Assembly (NCBI RefSeq): GCF_003337555.1
Contig: NZ_QPJK01000012.1
Location: 124,001 to 188,000 of the forward strand
From: Pseudorhodoferax soli
Lineage (GTDB): Bacteria > Pseudomonadota > Gammaproteobacteria > Burkholderiales > Burkholderiaceae_C
Direction: 5' to 3'
Length of the DNA stretch: 64,000 nucleotides
Both the position numbers and the translations under genes were made by a program. The notes beneath the pieces were generated by a model. The model made no database searches, had not been told where the DNA came from, and saw only the letters and a program-made list of their open reading frames with translations. Every line of letters begins with the position of its first letter. Positions within the stretch are counted from its first letter, which is position 1. Positions 16,445 to 25,166 of this stretch are shown here, piece after piece.

Positions 16445-17851
16445 TCAATGGGCAGAGGCAGGCAACGCGGCCAGGCGCATGAAGACGTTCACACCGGTGG
16501 GGTCGGTCCACAGTTGCTCGACGCTTGAACGCTCGGGCGCCACCGCCCGCATGCCGGCCTCGTCGCGGTAGATCAAGTGCCATTCCAGCACATGCTCCAT
16601 CACATTGCGGTCGGGATTGCGCTCGTGCACGTTGGTCACCAGCACTTCGCCTTGGGGACGCGTGCGAGCGACGAAGTATTCGAGCAGGCGGTTGCACACC
16701 TTGTCTGAGAGGTAGTCGAAAAGGCCTGCGCAGTAGACGAAATCGAACGGTGTCTCTGGCAACTGGCGTGCGCCGGAACTGCGTTTGAGCAGGTTGTGGA
16801 CCGATTCATGGACGAACTCCACCTCGACGCGCACGCCACGTCGGGCGCACGCCTGGTCGATCATGGAACGCGTATAGGCCAGCGTTTCCTCGCTGAAATC
16901 CATGAGCGTGAAGATGAAGCGCTCGGGCGATGGATGCTGCGCAATGAGGCGCTGGATCTCGACCGCTGGTCCGCAGCCCACGTTCAGAATGCGCACCGGC
17001 CCTTCGTTGCCCGGCCGTTCGGTCAGCGACGACAAGCTGTCCACCAGGATGTCGATGCGGTTGCGGTGCGCCGTGGCAACCGGTGCGTTCAAGAAGAAGG
17101 TGTTGATGATCTGGAAGTAGGTGCTGGCGCCGTCGCGCGGGTCTTGCAGCATCTGGTTGACCATCTGGTAGTCGCCGGCATAACCCAGGGGCTTGGCAAA
17201 CGTGCGGTAGACGAAGGGCGCACGCAGGATCAGCGGGTGGATGGCGGTCTGGGCGAAGCTGCGGTGGCTGGTCTGCAATGGCGCAGGCACCGCGCTTGCC
17301 ACCTCTTCGAGCCGGTCGAAGTAGTCGCGGGTGCGCAGCATCAGCGGCTCGGCGATCTCGAAGAACACGTCCTTGCGCAGCTTGCCCTCGGCGTCCTTGG
17401 GCAGCGTGGCGGACATGTCGGCCTGGTCGACCCAGCGCGACACGTCGGACAGGTAGGCGCGCAACTCGCTCACGGCAACCTGGTAGGACTCGCCGATGTG
17501 GAAGCGCTGGTTCCACTCGTCGACGAAGGCCCGGGCCTGCTGCGAGAACGAGGCCGGGTCGTGGCCCAGCACGGCCAGCTCGTCCCACTCGTCGATCAGC
17601 GTGACCGAGACCACCGCCATCAGCCCGGTGTTGAGCAGGCTCACCACCACGGCCTTGCCGCGGTAGACCGGTCGCTCGCCCGCGCGCACGGTCAGCTCGC
17701 TGAGCACCTCGCTGACCTGGACGATGGAATAGGGGTTGTAGATCTCCATCACCAGCGAACGCCGCTGGTGGTTGGTCAGCACCCCGCGGACGACCTCCCC
17801 CTGGCTGTTGCGGAAGGTGATGACGGCATCGATGGCACGGGGAGACAGCAC
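16445..17851 (-). CDS. phcB: PhcB-like SAM-dependent methyltransferase making a 3-hydroxy fatty acid methyl ester signal
   Basis: The product has 468 residues. An N-terminal beta-rich domain (about 1-90, PilZ-like in appearance) and a helical middle region precede a class I methyltransferase domain with the SAM motif NVGCGPAVEI (about 290-299) and DFVYCAGLFDYLSD. In Ralstonia solanacearum PhcB makes 3-hydroxypalmitate or 3-hydroxymyristate methyl ester, the volatile quorum signal. Here it is the first gene of a tightly packed phcB-S-R-Q operon. The start is a GTG with GAGG eight bases upstream. Which acyl chain is methylated cannot be read from sequence. Confidence 0.87.
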   Translation of the reverse strand: MLSPRAIDAVITFRNSQGEVVRGVLTNHQRRSLVMEIYNPYSIVQVSEVLSELTVRAGERPVYRGKAVVVSLLNTGLMAVVSVTLIDEWDELAVLGHDPASFSQQARAFVDEWNQRFHIGESYQVAVSELRAYLSDVSRWVDQADMSATLPKDAEGKLRKDVFFEIAEPLMLRTRDYFDRLEEVASAVPAPLQTSHRSFAQTAIHPLILRAPFVYRTFAKPLGYAGDYQMVNQMLQDPRDGASTYFQIINTFFLNAPVATAHRNRIDILVDSLSSLTERPGNEGPVRILNVGCGPAVEIQRLIAQHPSPERFIFTLMDFSEETLAYTRSMIDQACARRGVRVEVEFVHESVHNLLKRSSGARQLPETPFDFVYCAGLFDYLSDKVCNRLLEYFVARTRPQGEVLVTNVHERNPDRNVMEHVLEWHLIYRDEAGMRAVAPERSSVEQLWTDPTGVNVFMRLAALPASAH

Positions 17852-17921
17852 GGTGCAGACCTCGGCAGGCGAAGAAACGGAATGGCGGGCGCTTCAGTGC
17901 GCTGGCAGCTGGCGCGGGCGC

Positions 17922-18785
17922 TCAGTCGGCAGCGCCATGGCACTTCTTGAACTTCTTGCCGCTGCCGCAGGGGCAGGCATCGTTGCGGCCTGGCTGGGGC
18001 TGGTCGTGGCGCACCTGGCTCACGCGGGGGCCCAACGCCAGGCCGGCGGCGCGCAGGTCGTAGACCGCCCAGACGGCTTCGCCGAAGGACTCCAGGCGGT
18101 CGGCCGACATGCTGGGCGGGCCGTCCTCGCCATCGTCGCCGACATAGGCCGACACCTCCAGCGGGCCTTCGTCGTCCTCGCACAGCGCGGCCACGTTGCC
18201 CAGGGCATCGTCGATGGTGCGGGCAATGTCTTTCTCGCGGCTGGGCGCCAGCCAGTCGTCCGGCCAGCTTTCCACCACGAGCATGAAGCCCAGCGCCCAC
18301 AGCTGGGCGAAGGACGGCAGCTGCGTCAGTGCCTCGGCCAGCGCAGTTTCGTCGGCGTCCGGCAGGGCCAGGGCCTCGGCACGCGCCTTGGGCTCCAGCT
18401 GCGCCATGGCGCTGCGCACGTCCAGCACCTGCGGGCAGTACGCGCGTTCGTCGTCCAGGCGCTCGACATCGGCGTCCAGCGCAATGGCGATCTCCTGCCA
18501 GCGCCGCGCCCACAGGGACTCGAACTGCCGGCGCAGGGCAGCATCGGGAAACAGCTCCTCCAGCGGCTTGTCCGATTCGAACAGCACCGGCCAGTAGGCG
18601 GCCGGCGCCACGGGGCTGCGGCAGCACACCAGCGCGGCCATGAAGCCCTCGCACAGCTCCCACTGCGGAGCCTCGACGCCCTGCTCACGCAGGGTGTCGA
18701 GCCAGTCGTCGAGCAGGTCGAAGTCCTCGGGCTGGAGTGCGGTTGCAGGATGAGGAACGGCGGGGGCGGAGGCGGGTAGGGTCAT
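17922..18785 (-). CDS. YecA/YgfB (UPF0149) family protein with C-terminal SEC-C zinc motif
   Basis: The product has 287 residues. The first 190 or so form the helical UPF0149 domain ([14 protein letters not shown]... [10 protein letters not shown]). The last 20 residues contain [19 protein letters not shown], a SEC-C zinc-binding motif as found at the end of SecA, with Cys-x-Cys-x8-Cys-His. Members such as E. coli YecA bind zinc and have been linked to ribosomes and SecA. It lies 70 bases upstream of phcB on the same strand and might be co-transcribed with it, but the gap leaves room for a separate promoter. Confidence 0.88.
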   Translation of the reverse strand: MTLPASAPAVPHPATALQPEDFDLLDDWLDTLREQGVEAPQWELCEGFMAALVCCRSPVAPAAYWPVLFESDKPLEELFPDAALRRQFESLWARRWQEIAIALDADVERLDDERAYCPQVLDVRSAMAQLEPKARAEALALPDADETALAEALTQLPSFAQLWALGFMLVVESWPDDWLAPSREKDIARTIDDALGNVAALCEDDEGPLEVSAYVGDDGEDGPPSMSADRLESFGEAVWAVYDLRAAGLALGPRVSQVRHDQPQPGRNDACPCGSGKKFKKCHGAAD

Positions 18786-18890
18786 CTTGGTCCAGGCCGC
18801 ACCGCCCCGGCAACGGCGGCCTGGCAGTGGGCGAAATCAAAATCGGCGGGGCTCATGGCCCTGGCAGTGGCGAATGCGCGTTGCGCATGC

Positions 18891-19388
18891 TTACATATCG
18901 GGGAAGTGTGCCAGCTTCGCGCCGTCCTCGGCACCGTGCGAGGCTGCACCTGCATGACGCTTGGTAAGCAACTGTTGCAGAACGTCGACGCCCAGGCTGG
19001 CGAGCCGGGCGCGCGTGGCGAGCACTGCCCGGTCCTTGCTCAGCAACAGGGCACGGTGGGCGACGGCGAGATCGATGAAGGGCTGGTCGTCCGGATCGCT
19101 GCAACGTACGGCCACAGAGGGCGCTGCCTCTACGGTGCGGCTCGCCGCATCGAAGGCCGCGAGTGCGGTTTCGGCGGAGCGGCCATGGGCCTGGCGCCAG
19201 GCCAGCAGGTGGGGATAGTCGAGCACGCGTGCGAACTCCTCGCGCATGCCGGGCAGCACCAGCCAGTGCAGCCGGCCCTGCGCCAGCGCCTCCTGCAGCG
19301 CGCGGGTGCGGGGGTCCTGGAACAGCAGCAGGTCCAGCGCGACGTTGGTGTCCAGCACCACGGCGCGGCCGGCTTCAGCTGGCCTCAT
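18891..19388 (-). CDS. PIN-domain ribonuclease, toxin-like
   Basis: The product has 165 residues of the PIN nuclease fold, the type often annotated as putative toxin-antitoxin component. Acidic residues expected for Mg2+-dependent RNA cleavage are visible: Asp13 in VVLDTNVALD, the pair in SDPDDQPFID and Asp in LSKDRAVLA. No antitoxin gene adjoins it; upstream, overlapping by 14 bases, is an RNA methyltransferase gene. After the stop there is a small palindrome (18874-18888) and a 13-base direct repeat with the upstream side at 18821 and 18861, but no clear terminator. It may be an RNA-processing nuclease rather than a toxin. Confidence 0.78.
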   Translation of the reverse strand: MRPAEAGRAVVLDTNVALDLLLFQDPRTRALQEALAQGRLHWLVLPGMREEFARVLDYPHLLAWRQAHGRSAETALAAFDAASRTVEAAPSVAVRCSDPDDQPFIDLAVAHRALLLSKDRAVLATRARLASLGVDVLQQLLTKRHAGAASHGAEDGAKLAHFPDM

Positions 19389-20625
19389 GGCCCTCGGCGG
19401 GCGGCGGGACGGGTGCGGCGGGCGTGCCGCGCGCCGAGCCGGCGACCAGCTCGAAGCGGAACAGCCGGCATTCGATGGGGCCGTTCCACATCGGCACGCG
19501 GCGCGATTCCTTCAGGCGCATGCGGCTGGGCAGTTTGGCGTCGGGCGTGAGCACCCAGGCCGTCCAGCCGGCGTAGTTGCGCTTCCAGTGGGTGGCCAGC
19601 TGCGGGAAGAAATCGCCGCCGTCGTCGGTCTGCGCGGTTTCGCGGCCGCCACGCTGCGGCTGTCCGAGCCGGTTGCCAGCGACGCCGGCCACGGCGATGC
19701 GCTCGCCATAGGGCGGGTTCAGCAACATGGTGCCGGCCTCGGCCGGCGGCATGCGCTGCAGTGCGTCGCCGCCGCGCAGCTGCACGGCCGCGGCGACGCC
19801 GGCGCGCTCGGCGTTGCGCTGCGCGAAATCGACCATGCGGTGGGCCACGTCGCTGCCGAACACGGTGGCCGTCGGGGCATGCTGGGCGGCCTGGGCTTCC
19901 TCGCGCAGCGCGGCCCAGACATGCGCCTGGAACGGCGCCAGCCGCTCGAAGCCGAAGCGCCGGTTCAGGCCCGGGGCGATGCCGCAGGCGATCTGCGCGG
20001 CCTCGATGGCGATGGTGCCGCTGCCGCAGCAGGGGTCGTACAGCGGGGTCTGGGCGTCCCAGCCGCTGGCCGCGAGCATGGCGGCGGCCAGGGTCTCCTT
20101 GAGCGGCGCGTCGCCCTTGTCCTCGCGCCAGCCGCGCTTGAACAGCGGCTCGCCGGAGCTGTCGATGTACAGCTGCAGCCGGTCGGTGGTGAGGTGGGCG
20201 TAGATGCGCACCTGCGGAAAGCGCGTGTCCACGTCGGGCCGGCTGCCGGTCTTGTCTCGGAAGCGGTCGGCGATGGCGTCCTTGATGCGCAGCGCCGCGA
20301 AGTTCAGGCTCTGCAGCGGGCTGTGCTGGGCGGTGAGTTCGATCTTGAAGCTGTGGCGCGGCGTGAACCAGGCTTCCCAGGCGACGTTGGAGGCGATCGC
20401 ATAGAGGTCCTGCTCCTGGCGGTAGTCGCCATGGGCCAACTCGATCAGCACGCGCTGGCACAGCCGGCTGTGCAGGTTCAGCCGCATGGCGTCGCGCCAG
20501 GAGGCGGTCAGCCGAACGCCGGCACGGCGGGCCTGGACCGGAGCGCCGGCGATGCGCGCGGCCTCGTCGGCCAGCATGGCTTCGACACCCGCCGCACAGG
20601 GCAGGAACAAGCGCAGGTTTTGCAT
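19375..20625 (-). CDS. THUMP-domain class I RNA methyltransferase (RlmL-like)
   Basis: The product has 416 residues. The N-terminal half has a THUMP-type RNA-binding region (about 45-155), the C-terminal half a class I methyltransferase with the SAM motif YDPCCGSGTIAIEAA and the amino-methyltransferase motif NPPYGERI, which places it among N2-guanine methyltransferases like the RlmL half of E. coli RlmKL (23S rRNA G2445). The RlmK half is absent. A 25-residue insert rich in Gly/Arg/Gln lies after NPPYGERI. The ATG at 20625 lies two bases after the rpoN stop, so they are likely one transcript; longer upstream starts would enter rpoN. Confidence 0.87.
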   Translation of the reverse strand: MQNLRLFLPCAAGVEAMLADEAARIAGAPVQARRAGVRLTASWRDAMRLNLHSRLCQRVLIELAHGDYRQEQDLYAIASNVAWEAWFTPRHSFKIELTAQHSPLQSLNFAALRIKDAIADRFRDKTGSRPDVDTRFPQVRIYAHLTTDRLQLYIDSSGEPLFKRGWREDKGDAPLKETLAAAMLAASGWDAQTPLYDPCCGSGTIAIEAAQIACGIAPGLNRRFGFERLAPFQAHVWAALREEAQAAQHAPTATVFGSDVAHRMVDFAQRNAERAGVAAAVQLRGGDALQRMPPAEAGTMLLNPPYGERIAVAGVAGNRLGQPQRGGRETAQTDDGGDFFPQLATHWKRNYAGWTAWVLTPDAKLPSRMRLKESRRVPMWNGPIECRLFRFELVAGSARGTPAAPVPPPAEGHEAS

Positions 20626-20627
20626 GG

Positions 20628-22211
20628 CTACAGCGCTTTGCGCAGGTTTGTTGGTGCGATGCGCAGGGCTTCGCGGTACTTGGCGACGGTGCGGCGCGCG
20701 CACTCGATGCCCTGCTCCTTGAGCATGTCAGAAAGCTGGCTGTCCGACAGCGGCTTCTTCGTGTCCTCGGCCGTGACGAACTGCTTGATCAGCGCACGCA
20801 CGGCGGTGCTCGAGGCGTTGCCACCGGTCTCCGTGCCCAGCGAGGAGCCGAAGAAGTACTTGAGCTCGAACGTGCCGAACGGCGTGGACATGTACTTGGC
20901 CGTGGTCACGCGGCTGATGGTGGACTCGTGCAGCCCCAGCTCATCGGCGATCTCGCGCAGCACCAGCGGGCGCATCGCCAGCGCGCCGTGGGTGAAGAAG
21001 TTCTTCTGCCGCTCGACGATGGCGTTGGACACCCGCAGGATGGTGTCGAAGCGCTGCTGGATGTTCTTGATGAACCAGCGCGCCTCCTGCAGGCGCTGCT
21101 GCAGCGCCGCGGTGTCGGAGGCCTCGCGGCCGCCGCCACGGTGCTGCTTGAGTGCATTGGCGTAGATGTCGTGCACGCGCAGGCGCGGCATCACGTCGGC
21201 GTTGAGCTGGGCACGGAAGCGCACGTTGGCGCCGCGGCCGCTCTTGACGACGATGACATCGGGCACGATGACGTTGCGTTCCACGTCGACGAACTTGCGG
21301 CCGGGCTTGGGCTCGAGCCGCGTGATCAGCGTCAGCGCGGCCTTGATGCCCGCCTCGTTGTCGCCGCACAGGTTGGCCAGGCGGCGCAAATCGCGCCGCG
21401 CCAGCAGGTCCATGGACTGGCGGCACATGCGCAGCGCGGTGCGCCGCAGCGGTGCGGGCACCGCGTCCTCCGACAGGGCGCGGATCTGCAGCGCCAGGCA
21501 TTCGCCCAGGTTGCGGGCGCCCACGCCGGGCGGCTCCAGGCTCTGCAGCAGGCGCAGGGCCACGGTGAAGCGGTGCACGAGCTCCTCTTGCGCCTCGGGG
21601 TCGTCGCCCGCGAAACCGGCGGCCAGCTCTTCCAGGCTGTCTTCGAGGTAGCCGTCCTCGTTGAGCGATTCGATCAGGAAGCGCAGCGCGGCGGTGTCTT
21701 CCTCAGACAGGCGCAGCGACAGCGCCTGGCGGTGCAGGAAGCTGGTGAGCGACTCCTGGCTGCGCGCCAGTTCGGTGGCATCGGCCTCGCCGTCCTCGCC
21801 CTGCGTGGCGCCGTTGCGCGGCAGCGCGTCGCCGCCCCACTCGCCGTCGTCGGGCGCCACGTCGTGCGTGCCGTCGCCGCCCCAGTCGTGTTCGTCGGCC
21901 TGGCCGGTCAGCGGCGATTCGGATTCGTTGCGGTTCTCGGCCGGTGCTTCGGTGGCGTAGTCCAGGCCGCTGGACAGTGCCGCCTCGGTGTCGCGGTCCT
22001 CCTCGCGCACCGGCGTGTCGGCCTGCGCCAGGCCGAAGTCCTCGCCCGGCGCCTCGTCCATGGACTGCTCCAGGAACGGGTTCTCGTCGAGCATCTGCTC
22101 CACCTCCTGCGACAGCTCGAGCGTGGACAGCTGCAGCAGCCGGATCGACTGCTGCAGCTGGGGGGTCAGTGCCAGGTGCTGGGAGACGCGGAGCGAGAGG
22201 CCTTGCTTCAT
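20628..22211 (-). CDS. rpoN: RNA polymerase sigma-54 factor
   Basis: The product has 527 residues with the three parts of sigma-54: region I (residues 1-50, Gln/Leu-rich, starting MKQGLSLRVSQHLALTPQLQQ), an acidic region II (about 50-155), and region III with the core-binding domain, helix-turn-helix and the C-terminal RpoN box ARRTVAKYRE (about 503-512). It directs RNA polymerase to -24/-12 promoters with enhancer-binding activators. The order lptA-lptB-rpoN is the common proteobacterial one. Start ATG lies 19 bases after the lptB stop. Confidence 0.97.
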   Translation of the reverse strand: MKQGLSLRVSQHLALTPQLQQSIRLLQLSTLELSQEVEQMLDENPFLEQSMDEAPGEDFGLAQADTPVREEDRDTEAALSSGLDYATEAPAENRNESESPLTGQADEHDWGGDGTHDVAPDDGEWGGDALPRNGATQGEDGEADATELARSQESLTSFLHRQALSLRLSEEDTAALRFLIESLNEDGYLEDSLEELAAGFAGDDPEAQEELVHRFTVALRLLQSLEPPGVGARNLGECLALQIRALSEDAVPAPLRRTALRMCRQSMDLLARRDLRRLANLCGDNEAGIKAALTLITRLEPKPGRKFVDVERNVIVPDVIVVKSGRGANVRFRAQLNADVMPRLRVHDIYANALKQHRGGGREASDTAALQQRLQEARWFIKNIQQRFDTILRVSNAIVERQKNFFTHGALAMRPLVLREIADELGLHESTISRVTTAKYMSTPFGTFELKYFFGSSLGTETGGNASSTAVRALIKQFVTAEDTKKPLSDSQLSDMLKEQGIECARRTVAKYREALRIAPTNLRKAL

Positions 22212-22230
22212 CGGGGAGCGGGGACCTTCC

Positions 22231-23007
22231 TCACATGCGGAAGTGCTCGCCGAGGTACACCCGGCGCACTTCTGCGTTGTCGACGATCTCCGCGGGCGTG
22301 CCCTTGGCCAGCACGCGGCCCTCGCTGATGATGTAGGCGTGGTCGCAAATCCCCAGCGTCTCGCGCACGTTGTGGTCGGTGATCAGCACGCCGATGCCAC
22401 GGCCCTTGAGGAAGCTCACGATGCGCTGGATCTCGATCACGGCGATCGGGTCGATGCCCGCGAAGGGCTCGTCCAGCAGGATGAAGCGCGGCTGCGTGGC
22501 CAGCGCACGTGCGATCTCCACGCGGCGACGCTCGCCGCCGGACAGCGCCAGCGCCGAAGAATCGCGCAGGTGGTCCACGCGCAAGTCCTGCAGCAGGCCG
22601 CTCAGGCGTTCCTCGATCACCTTGCGGCCCAGCGTCTTGCCCTCGGGCGTGCGCTGCAATTCCAGCACGGCGCGCACGTTCTCCTCGACCGTGAGCTTGC
22701 GGAAGATGGAGGCTTCCTGCGGCAGGTAGGACAGGCCCAGGCTCGAACGCCGGTGGATCGGCATGTGCTCGACCGACTGGCCGTCGATGGAGATGTGGCC
22801 GCCATCGGCCCGCACCAGGCCCACGATCATGTAGAACGAGGTGGTCTTGCCCGCGCCATTGGGGCCCAGCAGGCCCACGACCTCACCCTTGTTGACGGTC
22901 AGCGAGACGTCGTGCACCACCTTGCGGCTGCCGTACGACTTCTCCAGCTGGCGCGCCACCAGGCGGCTGCCGCCCGCTTCGCCGAAGGCACTGTCCGCGG
23001 CCCCCAC
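22231..23007 (-). CDS. lptB: LPS export ABC transporter ATPase
   Basis: The product has 258 residues if it starts at the GTG at 23007, just after the lptA stop; this is close to the family length. Walker A is GPNGAGKTT, the signature motif LSGGERRRVEIARAL, Walker B FILLDEPFAGIDP and the switch histidine lies in LITDHNV. LptB2 powers LptFG to pull lipopolysaccharide from the inner membrane and push it onto the LptA bridge. A second possible GTG lies inside SRLVARQL about 15 residues later. It belongs to the lptA-lptB-rpoN unit. Confidence 0.95.
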   Translation of the reverse strand: MGAADSAFGEAGGSRLVARQLEKSYGSRKVVHDVSLTVNKGEVVGLLGPNGAGKTTSFYMIVGLVRADGGHISIDGQSVEHMPIHRRSSLGLSYLPQEASIFRKLTVEENVRAVLELQRTPEGKTLGRKVIEERLSGLLQDLRVDHLRDSSALALSGGERRRVEIARALATQPRFILLDEPFAGIDPIAVIEIQRIVSFLKGRGIGVLITDHNVRETLGICDHAYIISEGRVLAKGTPAEIVDNAEVRRVYLGEHFRM

Positions 23008-23008
23008 C

Positions 23009-23626
23009 TCAGTTCTTCTCCGTGCCGAGCCGGGTGCTGGGCTTGAGCGGTGCGCTCGGCTGTGCTGCTGCGGGCGGCTTGGCCGCGCTGGCCGCAGGCG
23101 CCGGCGACAGCATGGCGCGCACGCGGGCGTCGGGGTTGGTGCTGCCGGGCTTGGCCGCATCGACCGTGAAGACCTCGGTCACGTTGTTGTAGACGATGAC
23201 GTTGCCCGTCACCTCGTCGTTCATGGTGCTGCCGACGAAGCGGCGCATCACGGCGCGGCGGGTGAAGATGACCTTGTCGGCCTTGCCGTCGTAGTCGATC
23301 ACTTCGCCCTGGCCCTCGACGTACTCGTCCACGCCTTCGCGTTTCTCGCGGTAGTAGGCCAGCTCGCCCGGCGCCGCAGTGATGGTGGCGAACTGGTAGC
23401 CCTGGGCGTCCTTGCGCACCTCCACGCGCGCACCGCGCGTCAGGATCGTGCCCTTGGTCACGACCACGCGGCCCGTGAACACGTTGACCTGCTTGAGGTC
23501 GTCATAGCGCATGGCATCGGCCTCGATGTTCATGGGCTTGTCGCGGTCGGCACGTTCGGCCAGCGCCAGTCCGGAAGACAGGACAAGGGCCAGGCTGACG
23601 AAGAAGGAGGCGGTGGTGGGTTTCAT
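23009..23626 (-). CDS. lptA: periplasmic LPS bridge protein
   Basis: The product has 205 residues with a signal peptide (about 1-23, ending LALAE) and an OstA-type beta-jellyroll containing PMNIEADAMRYDDLKQVNVFTGRVVVTKG. LptA subunits form the periplasmic bridge that carries lipopolysaccharide to LptDE. The C-terminal 40 residues are Ala/Pro-rich and probably disordered. The ATG at 23626 fits the signal peptide; a GTG three codons upstream is possible. No lptC or kdsC gene precedes it here, and an intrinsic terminator separates it from the dsbA-like gene, so it should have its own promoter in 23627-23674. Confidence 0.93.
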   Translation of the reverse strand: MKPTTASFFVSLALVLSSGLALAERADRDKPMNIEADAMRYDDLKQVNVFTGRVVVTKGTILTRGARVEVRKDAQGYQFATITAAPGELAYYREKREGVDEYVEGQGEVIDYDGKADKVIFTRRAVMRRFVGSTMNDEVTGNVIVYNNVTEVFTVDAAKPGSTNPDARVRAMLSPAPAASAAKPPAAAQPSAPLKPSTRLGTEKN

Positions 23627-23674
23627 GAAAGGCACGAATCTTGCTCGGCCATTGTAGCGGGCGTGAGCGAATGC

Positions 23675-23705
23675 AAAAACGACATGGCCCGCATCAGCGG
23701 GCCAT
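23675..23705 (-). terminator. intrinsic terminator of the dsbA-like gene
   Basis: Read on the minus strand, a perfect nine-base stem ATGGCCCGC/GCGGGCCAT with a four-base loop (23705-23684) is followed by GTCGTTTTTG, giving a T run at 23679-23675. It lies 25 bases after the stop at 23730. Confidence 0.75.
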
Positions 23706-23729
23706 TGTGCAGTGCAATATGGATGCAGT

Positions 23730-24377
23730 CTACGACTTGGCCTTGCCGCGCTGCTCGACGATCAGCTGGTCCGTGACGGTCAGGGCGCGGTTCATGTTCT
23801 GCGCCAGCGTCCCGTCGGTGTAGTAGCGGCCATTGATGCCGATGGCCGGCACGCCGGCCAGCTTGTAGGCGTCCTGCAGCTGCGTGGCCTTGCGCACCTT
23901 GGTGGCCACGTTGAACGAGTTGTAGATCTCGGTGAACTTGGCCTTGTCCAGGCCCTGGGTGGCGGCCCAGGCGATCACCGTGTCGTCGGTGTTCAGGCGC
24001 TGCTTGTCCACGTGGATGGCGTAGAAGGCCTTGCGGTGCAGCTCGTCGACCTTGCCCAGCGCTTCCAGCGCGTAGTAGAGCTTTTGCAGCGGCACGAAGT
24101 CGTTGCGGAAGGCCACGGGCGCGCGGCGGAAGGCCACGTCCTTGGGCAGCTGCTTGACCCAGGACTCCAGCGCCGGCTCGAAGGCGTTGCAGTGCGGGCA
24201 GGCGTACCAGAAGAACTCGACCACCTCGATCTTGCCGGGTGGCGCTTCGGTACCGGCCGGCTTGTCCAGCACCAGGTAATCGGTACCGGCCTTGGCTTGG
24301 GCCCAGGCGGCAGGTGCCTGGGACAGGCCCAGCGCGGACACGGCCAGGCCGGCTTTCGAGAACTCACGACGTTTCAT
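23730..24377 (-). CDS. dsbA: thiol:disulfide interchange protein DsbA-like
   Basis: The product has 215 residues. It begins MKRREFSKAGL, resembling a twin-arginine-type or ordinary signal peptide, ending AAWAQA (about residue 28). The thioredoxin-fold active site is CPHC (60-63) in EFFWYACPHCNAFEP, the DsbA dipeptide, and the cis-proline loop is GVPAIGINGRYY. It should oxidise cysteine pairs of exported proteins. AGGAG lies ten bases before the ATG. It follows the SPOR-domain gene, from which a weak terminator separates it. Confidence 0.92.
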   Translation of the reverse strand: MKRREFSKAGLAVSALGLSQAPAAWAQAKAGTDYLVLDKPAGTEAPPGKIEVVEFFWYACPHCNAFEPALESWVKQLPKDVAFRRAPVAFRNDFVPLQKLYYALEALGKVDELHRKAFYAIHVDKQRLNTDDTVIAWAATQGLDKAKFTEIYNSFNVATKVRKATQLQDAYKLAGVPAIGINGRYYTDGTLAQNMNRALTVTDQLIVEQRGKAKS

Positions 24378-24417
24378 TGGTTTCACTCCTAGGGGCGGTG
24401 TGACCGGCATCGGTCGC

Positions 24418-24442
24418 AAAAAGTTTCAGCCCGGACCGGGCT
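24418..24442 (-). terminator. probable terminator after the SPOR-domain gene
   Basis: On the minus strand AGCCCG-GTC-CGGGCT (24442-24428) starts directly after the SPOR gene stop and is followed, after five bases, by a T run (24422-24418). The stem is short, so strength is uncertain. Confidence 0.5.
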
Positions 24443-25159
24443 TCAGCGCTGCACGCGCACCAGGGCCGAATCGGCGCCCGTGCCGTCCAGGCGCGCCTTG
24501 GTGCGCTCGGCATCCTCGCGCGAGCGGTAGGGGCCCATGCGCACGCGGTAGACGGTGCGGCCGGCCTGCTCGCGCTCGGTCACGCGGGCTTCCAGGCCCA
24601 TCATGGCCAGGCGGGCGCGCTGGGCTTCGGCGTCGTCGGCGGTGCGGAAGGCGCCGGCCTGCACGAAGTAGTCGAACGGGTCGGCGGTGGCCGCCGGCGC
24701 CGCGGCGGGTGCGGGCGTGGCGCCCGCGCGGGAGCGCGCCAGGTCGCCGAGCGGGTCGGCCGACGGGGCGGCGGGGCGTGCCGTGGCCGGGGCGCTGTCC
24801 ACCCGCGGCGCGGTGGCCGGGGCTGCCGTGGCCACCGCGGGCGGCGTCACCGGTGCGGCTGCCGGCACGGACGAGGGCGCCGCCGGGCGTCCCGGGTTGC
24901 GGCCGTGCAGCGGCGCGTTCGGGTCCCAGTTCTGGTTCTTCCGGGTCTCGGCGTCGTCGTCGACCGGCCGGCCAGACGGGGTCTTGCCGCTCATGAAGGG
25001 CACGGGCACCTTGGTGACGTAGACCGCCATGGCCAGCGCTGCCACCAGCCCCACGACCACGCCCGCGATGAAGCCGATGATGGTGCCGCCGGTTTGTCCC
25101 CGTCCCGCCTTGGCGCCGGACTTGGCCGCCGGCCGTTTGCGTTGCTGTGCTTGCGTCAT
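24443..25159 (-). CDS. SPOR-domain membrane protein, FtsN-like
   Basis: The product has 238 residues: a short basic cytoplasmic tail (1-23), one transmembrane helix (about 24-48, GGTIIGFIAGVVVGLVAALA), a long Pro/Ala-rich periplasmic linker (about 65-160) and a C-terminal SPOR domain (about 163-238, FDYFVQAGAF...GRTVYRVRMGPY). SPOR domains bind denuded septal peptidoglycan, so a role in cell division like FtsN is likely. It starts seven bases after the argS stop and is probably co-transcribed with it. Confidence 0.87.
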   Translation of the reverse strand: MTQAQQRKRPAAKSGAKAGRGQTGGTIIGFIAGVVVGLVAALAMAVYVTKVPVPFMSGKTPSGRPVDDDAETRKNQNWDPNAPLHGRNPGRPAAPSSVPAAAPVTPPAVATAAPATAPRVDSAPATARPAAPSADPLGDLARSRAGATPAPAAAPAATADPFDYFVQAGAFRTADDAEAQRARLAMMGLEARVTEREQAGRTVYRVRMGPYRSREDAERTKARLDGTGADSALVRVQR

Positions 25160-25166
25160 CGGGGTT

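Noticed and set aside
18821-18870. Direct repeat CTGGCAGTGG as attachment site or mobile element trace
   Set aside because: Only about 13 bases, 40 bases apart, with no integrase or transposase; likely chance in GC-rich DNA.
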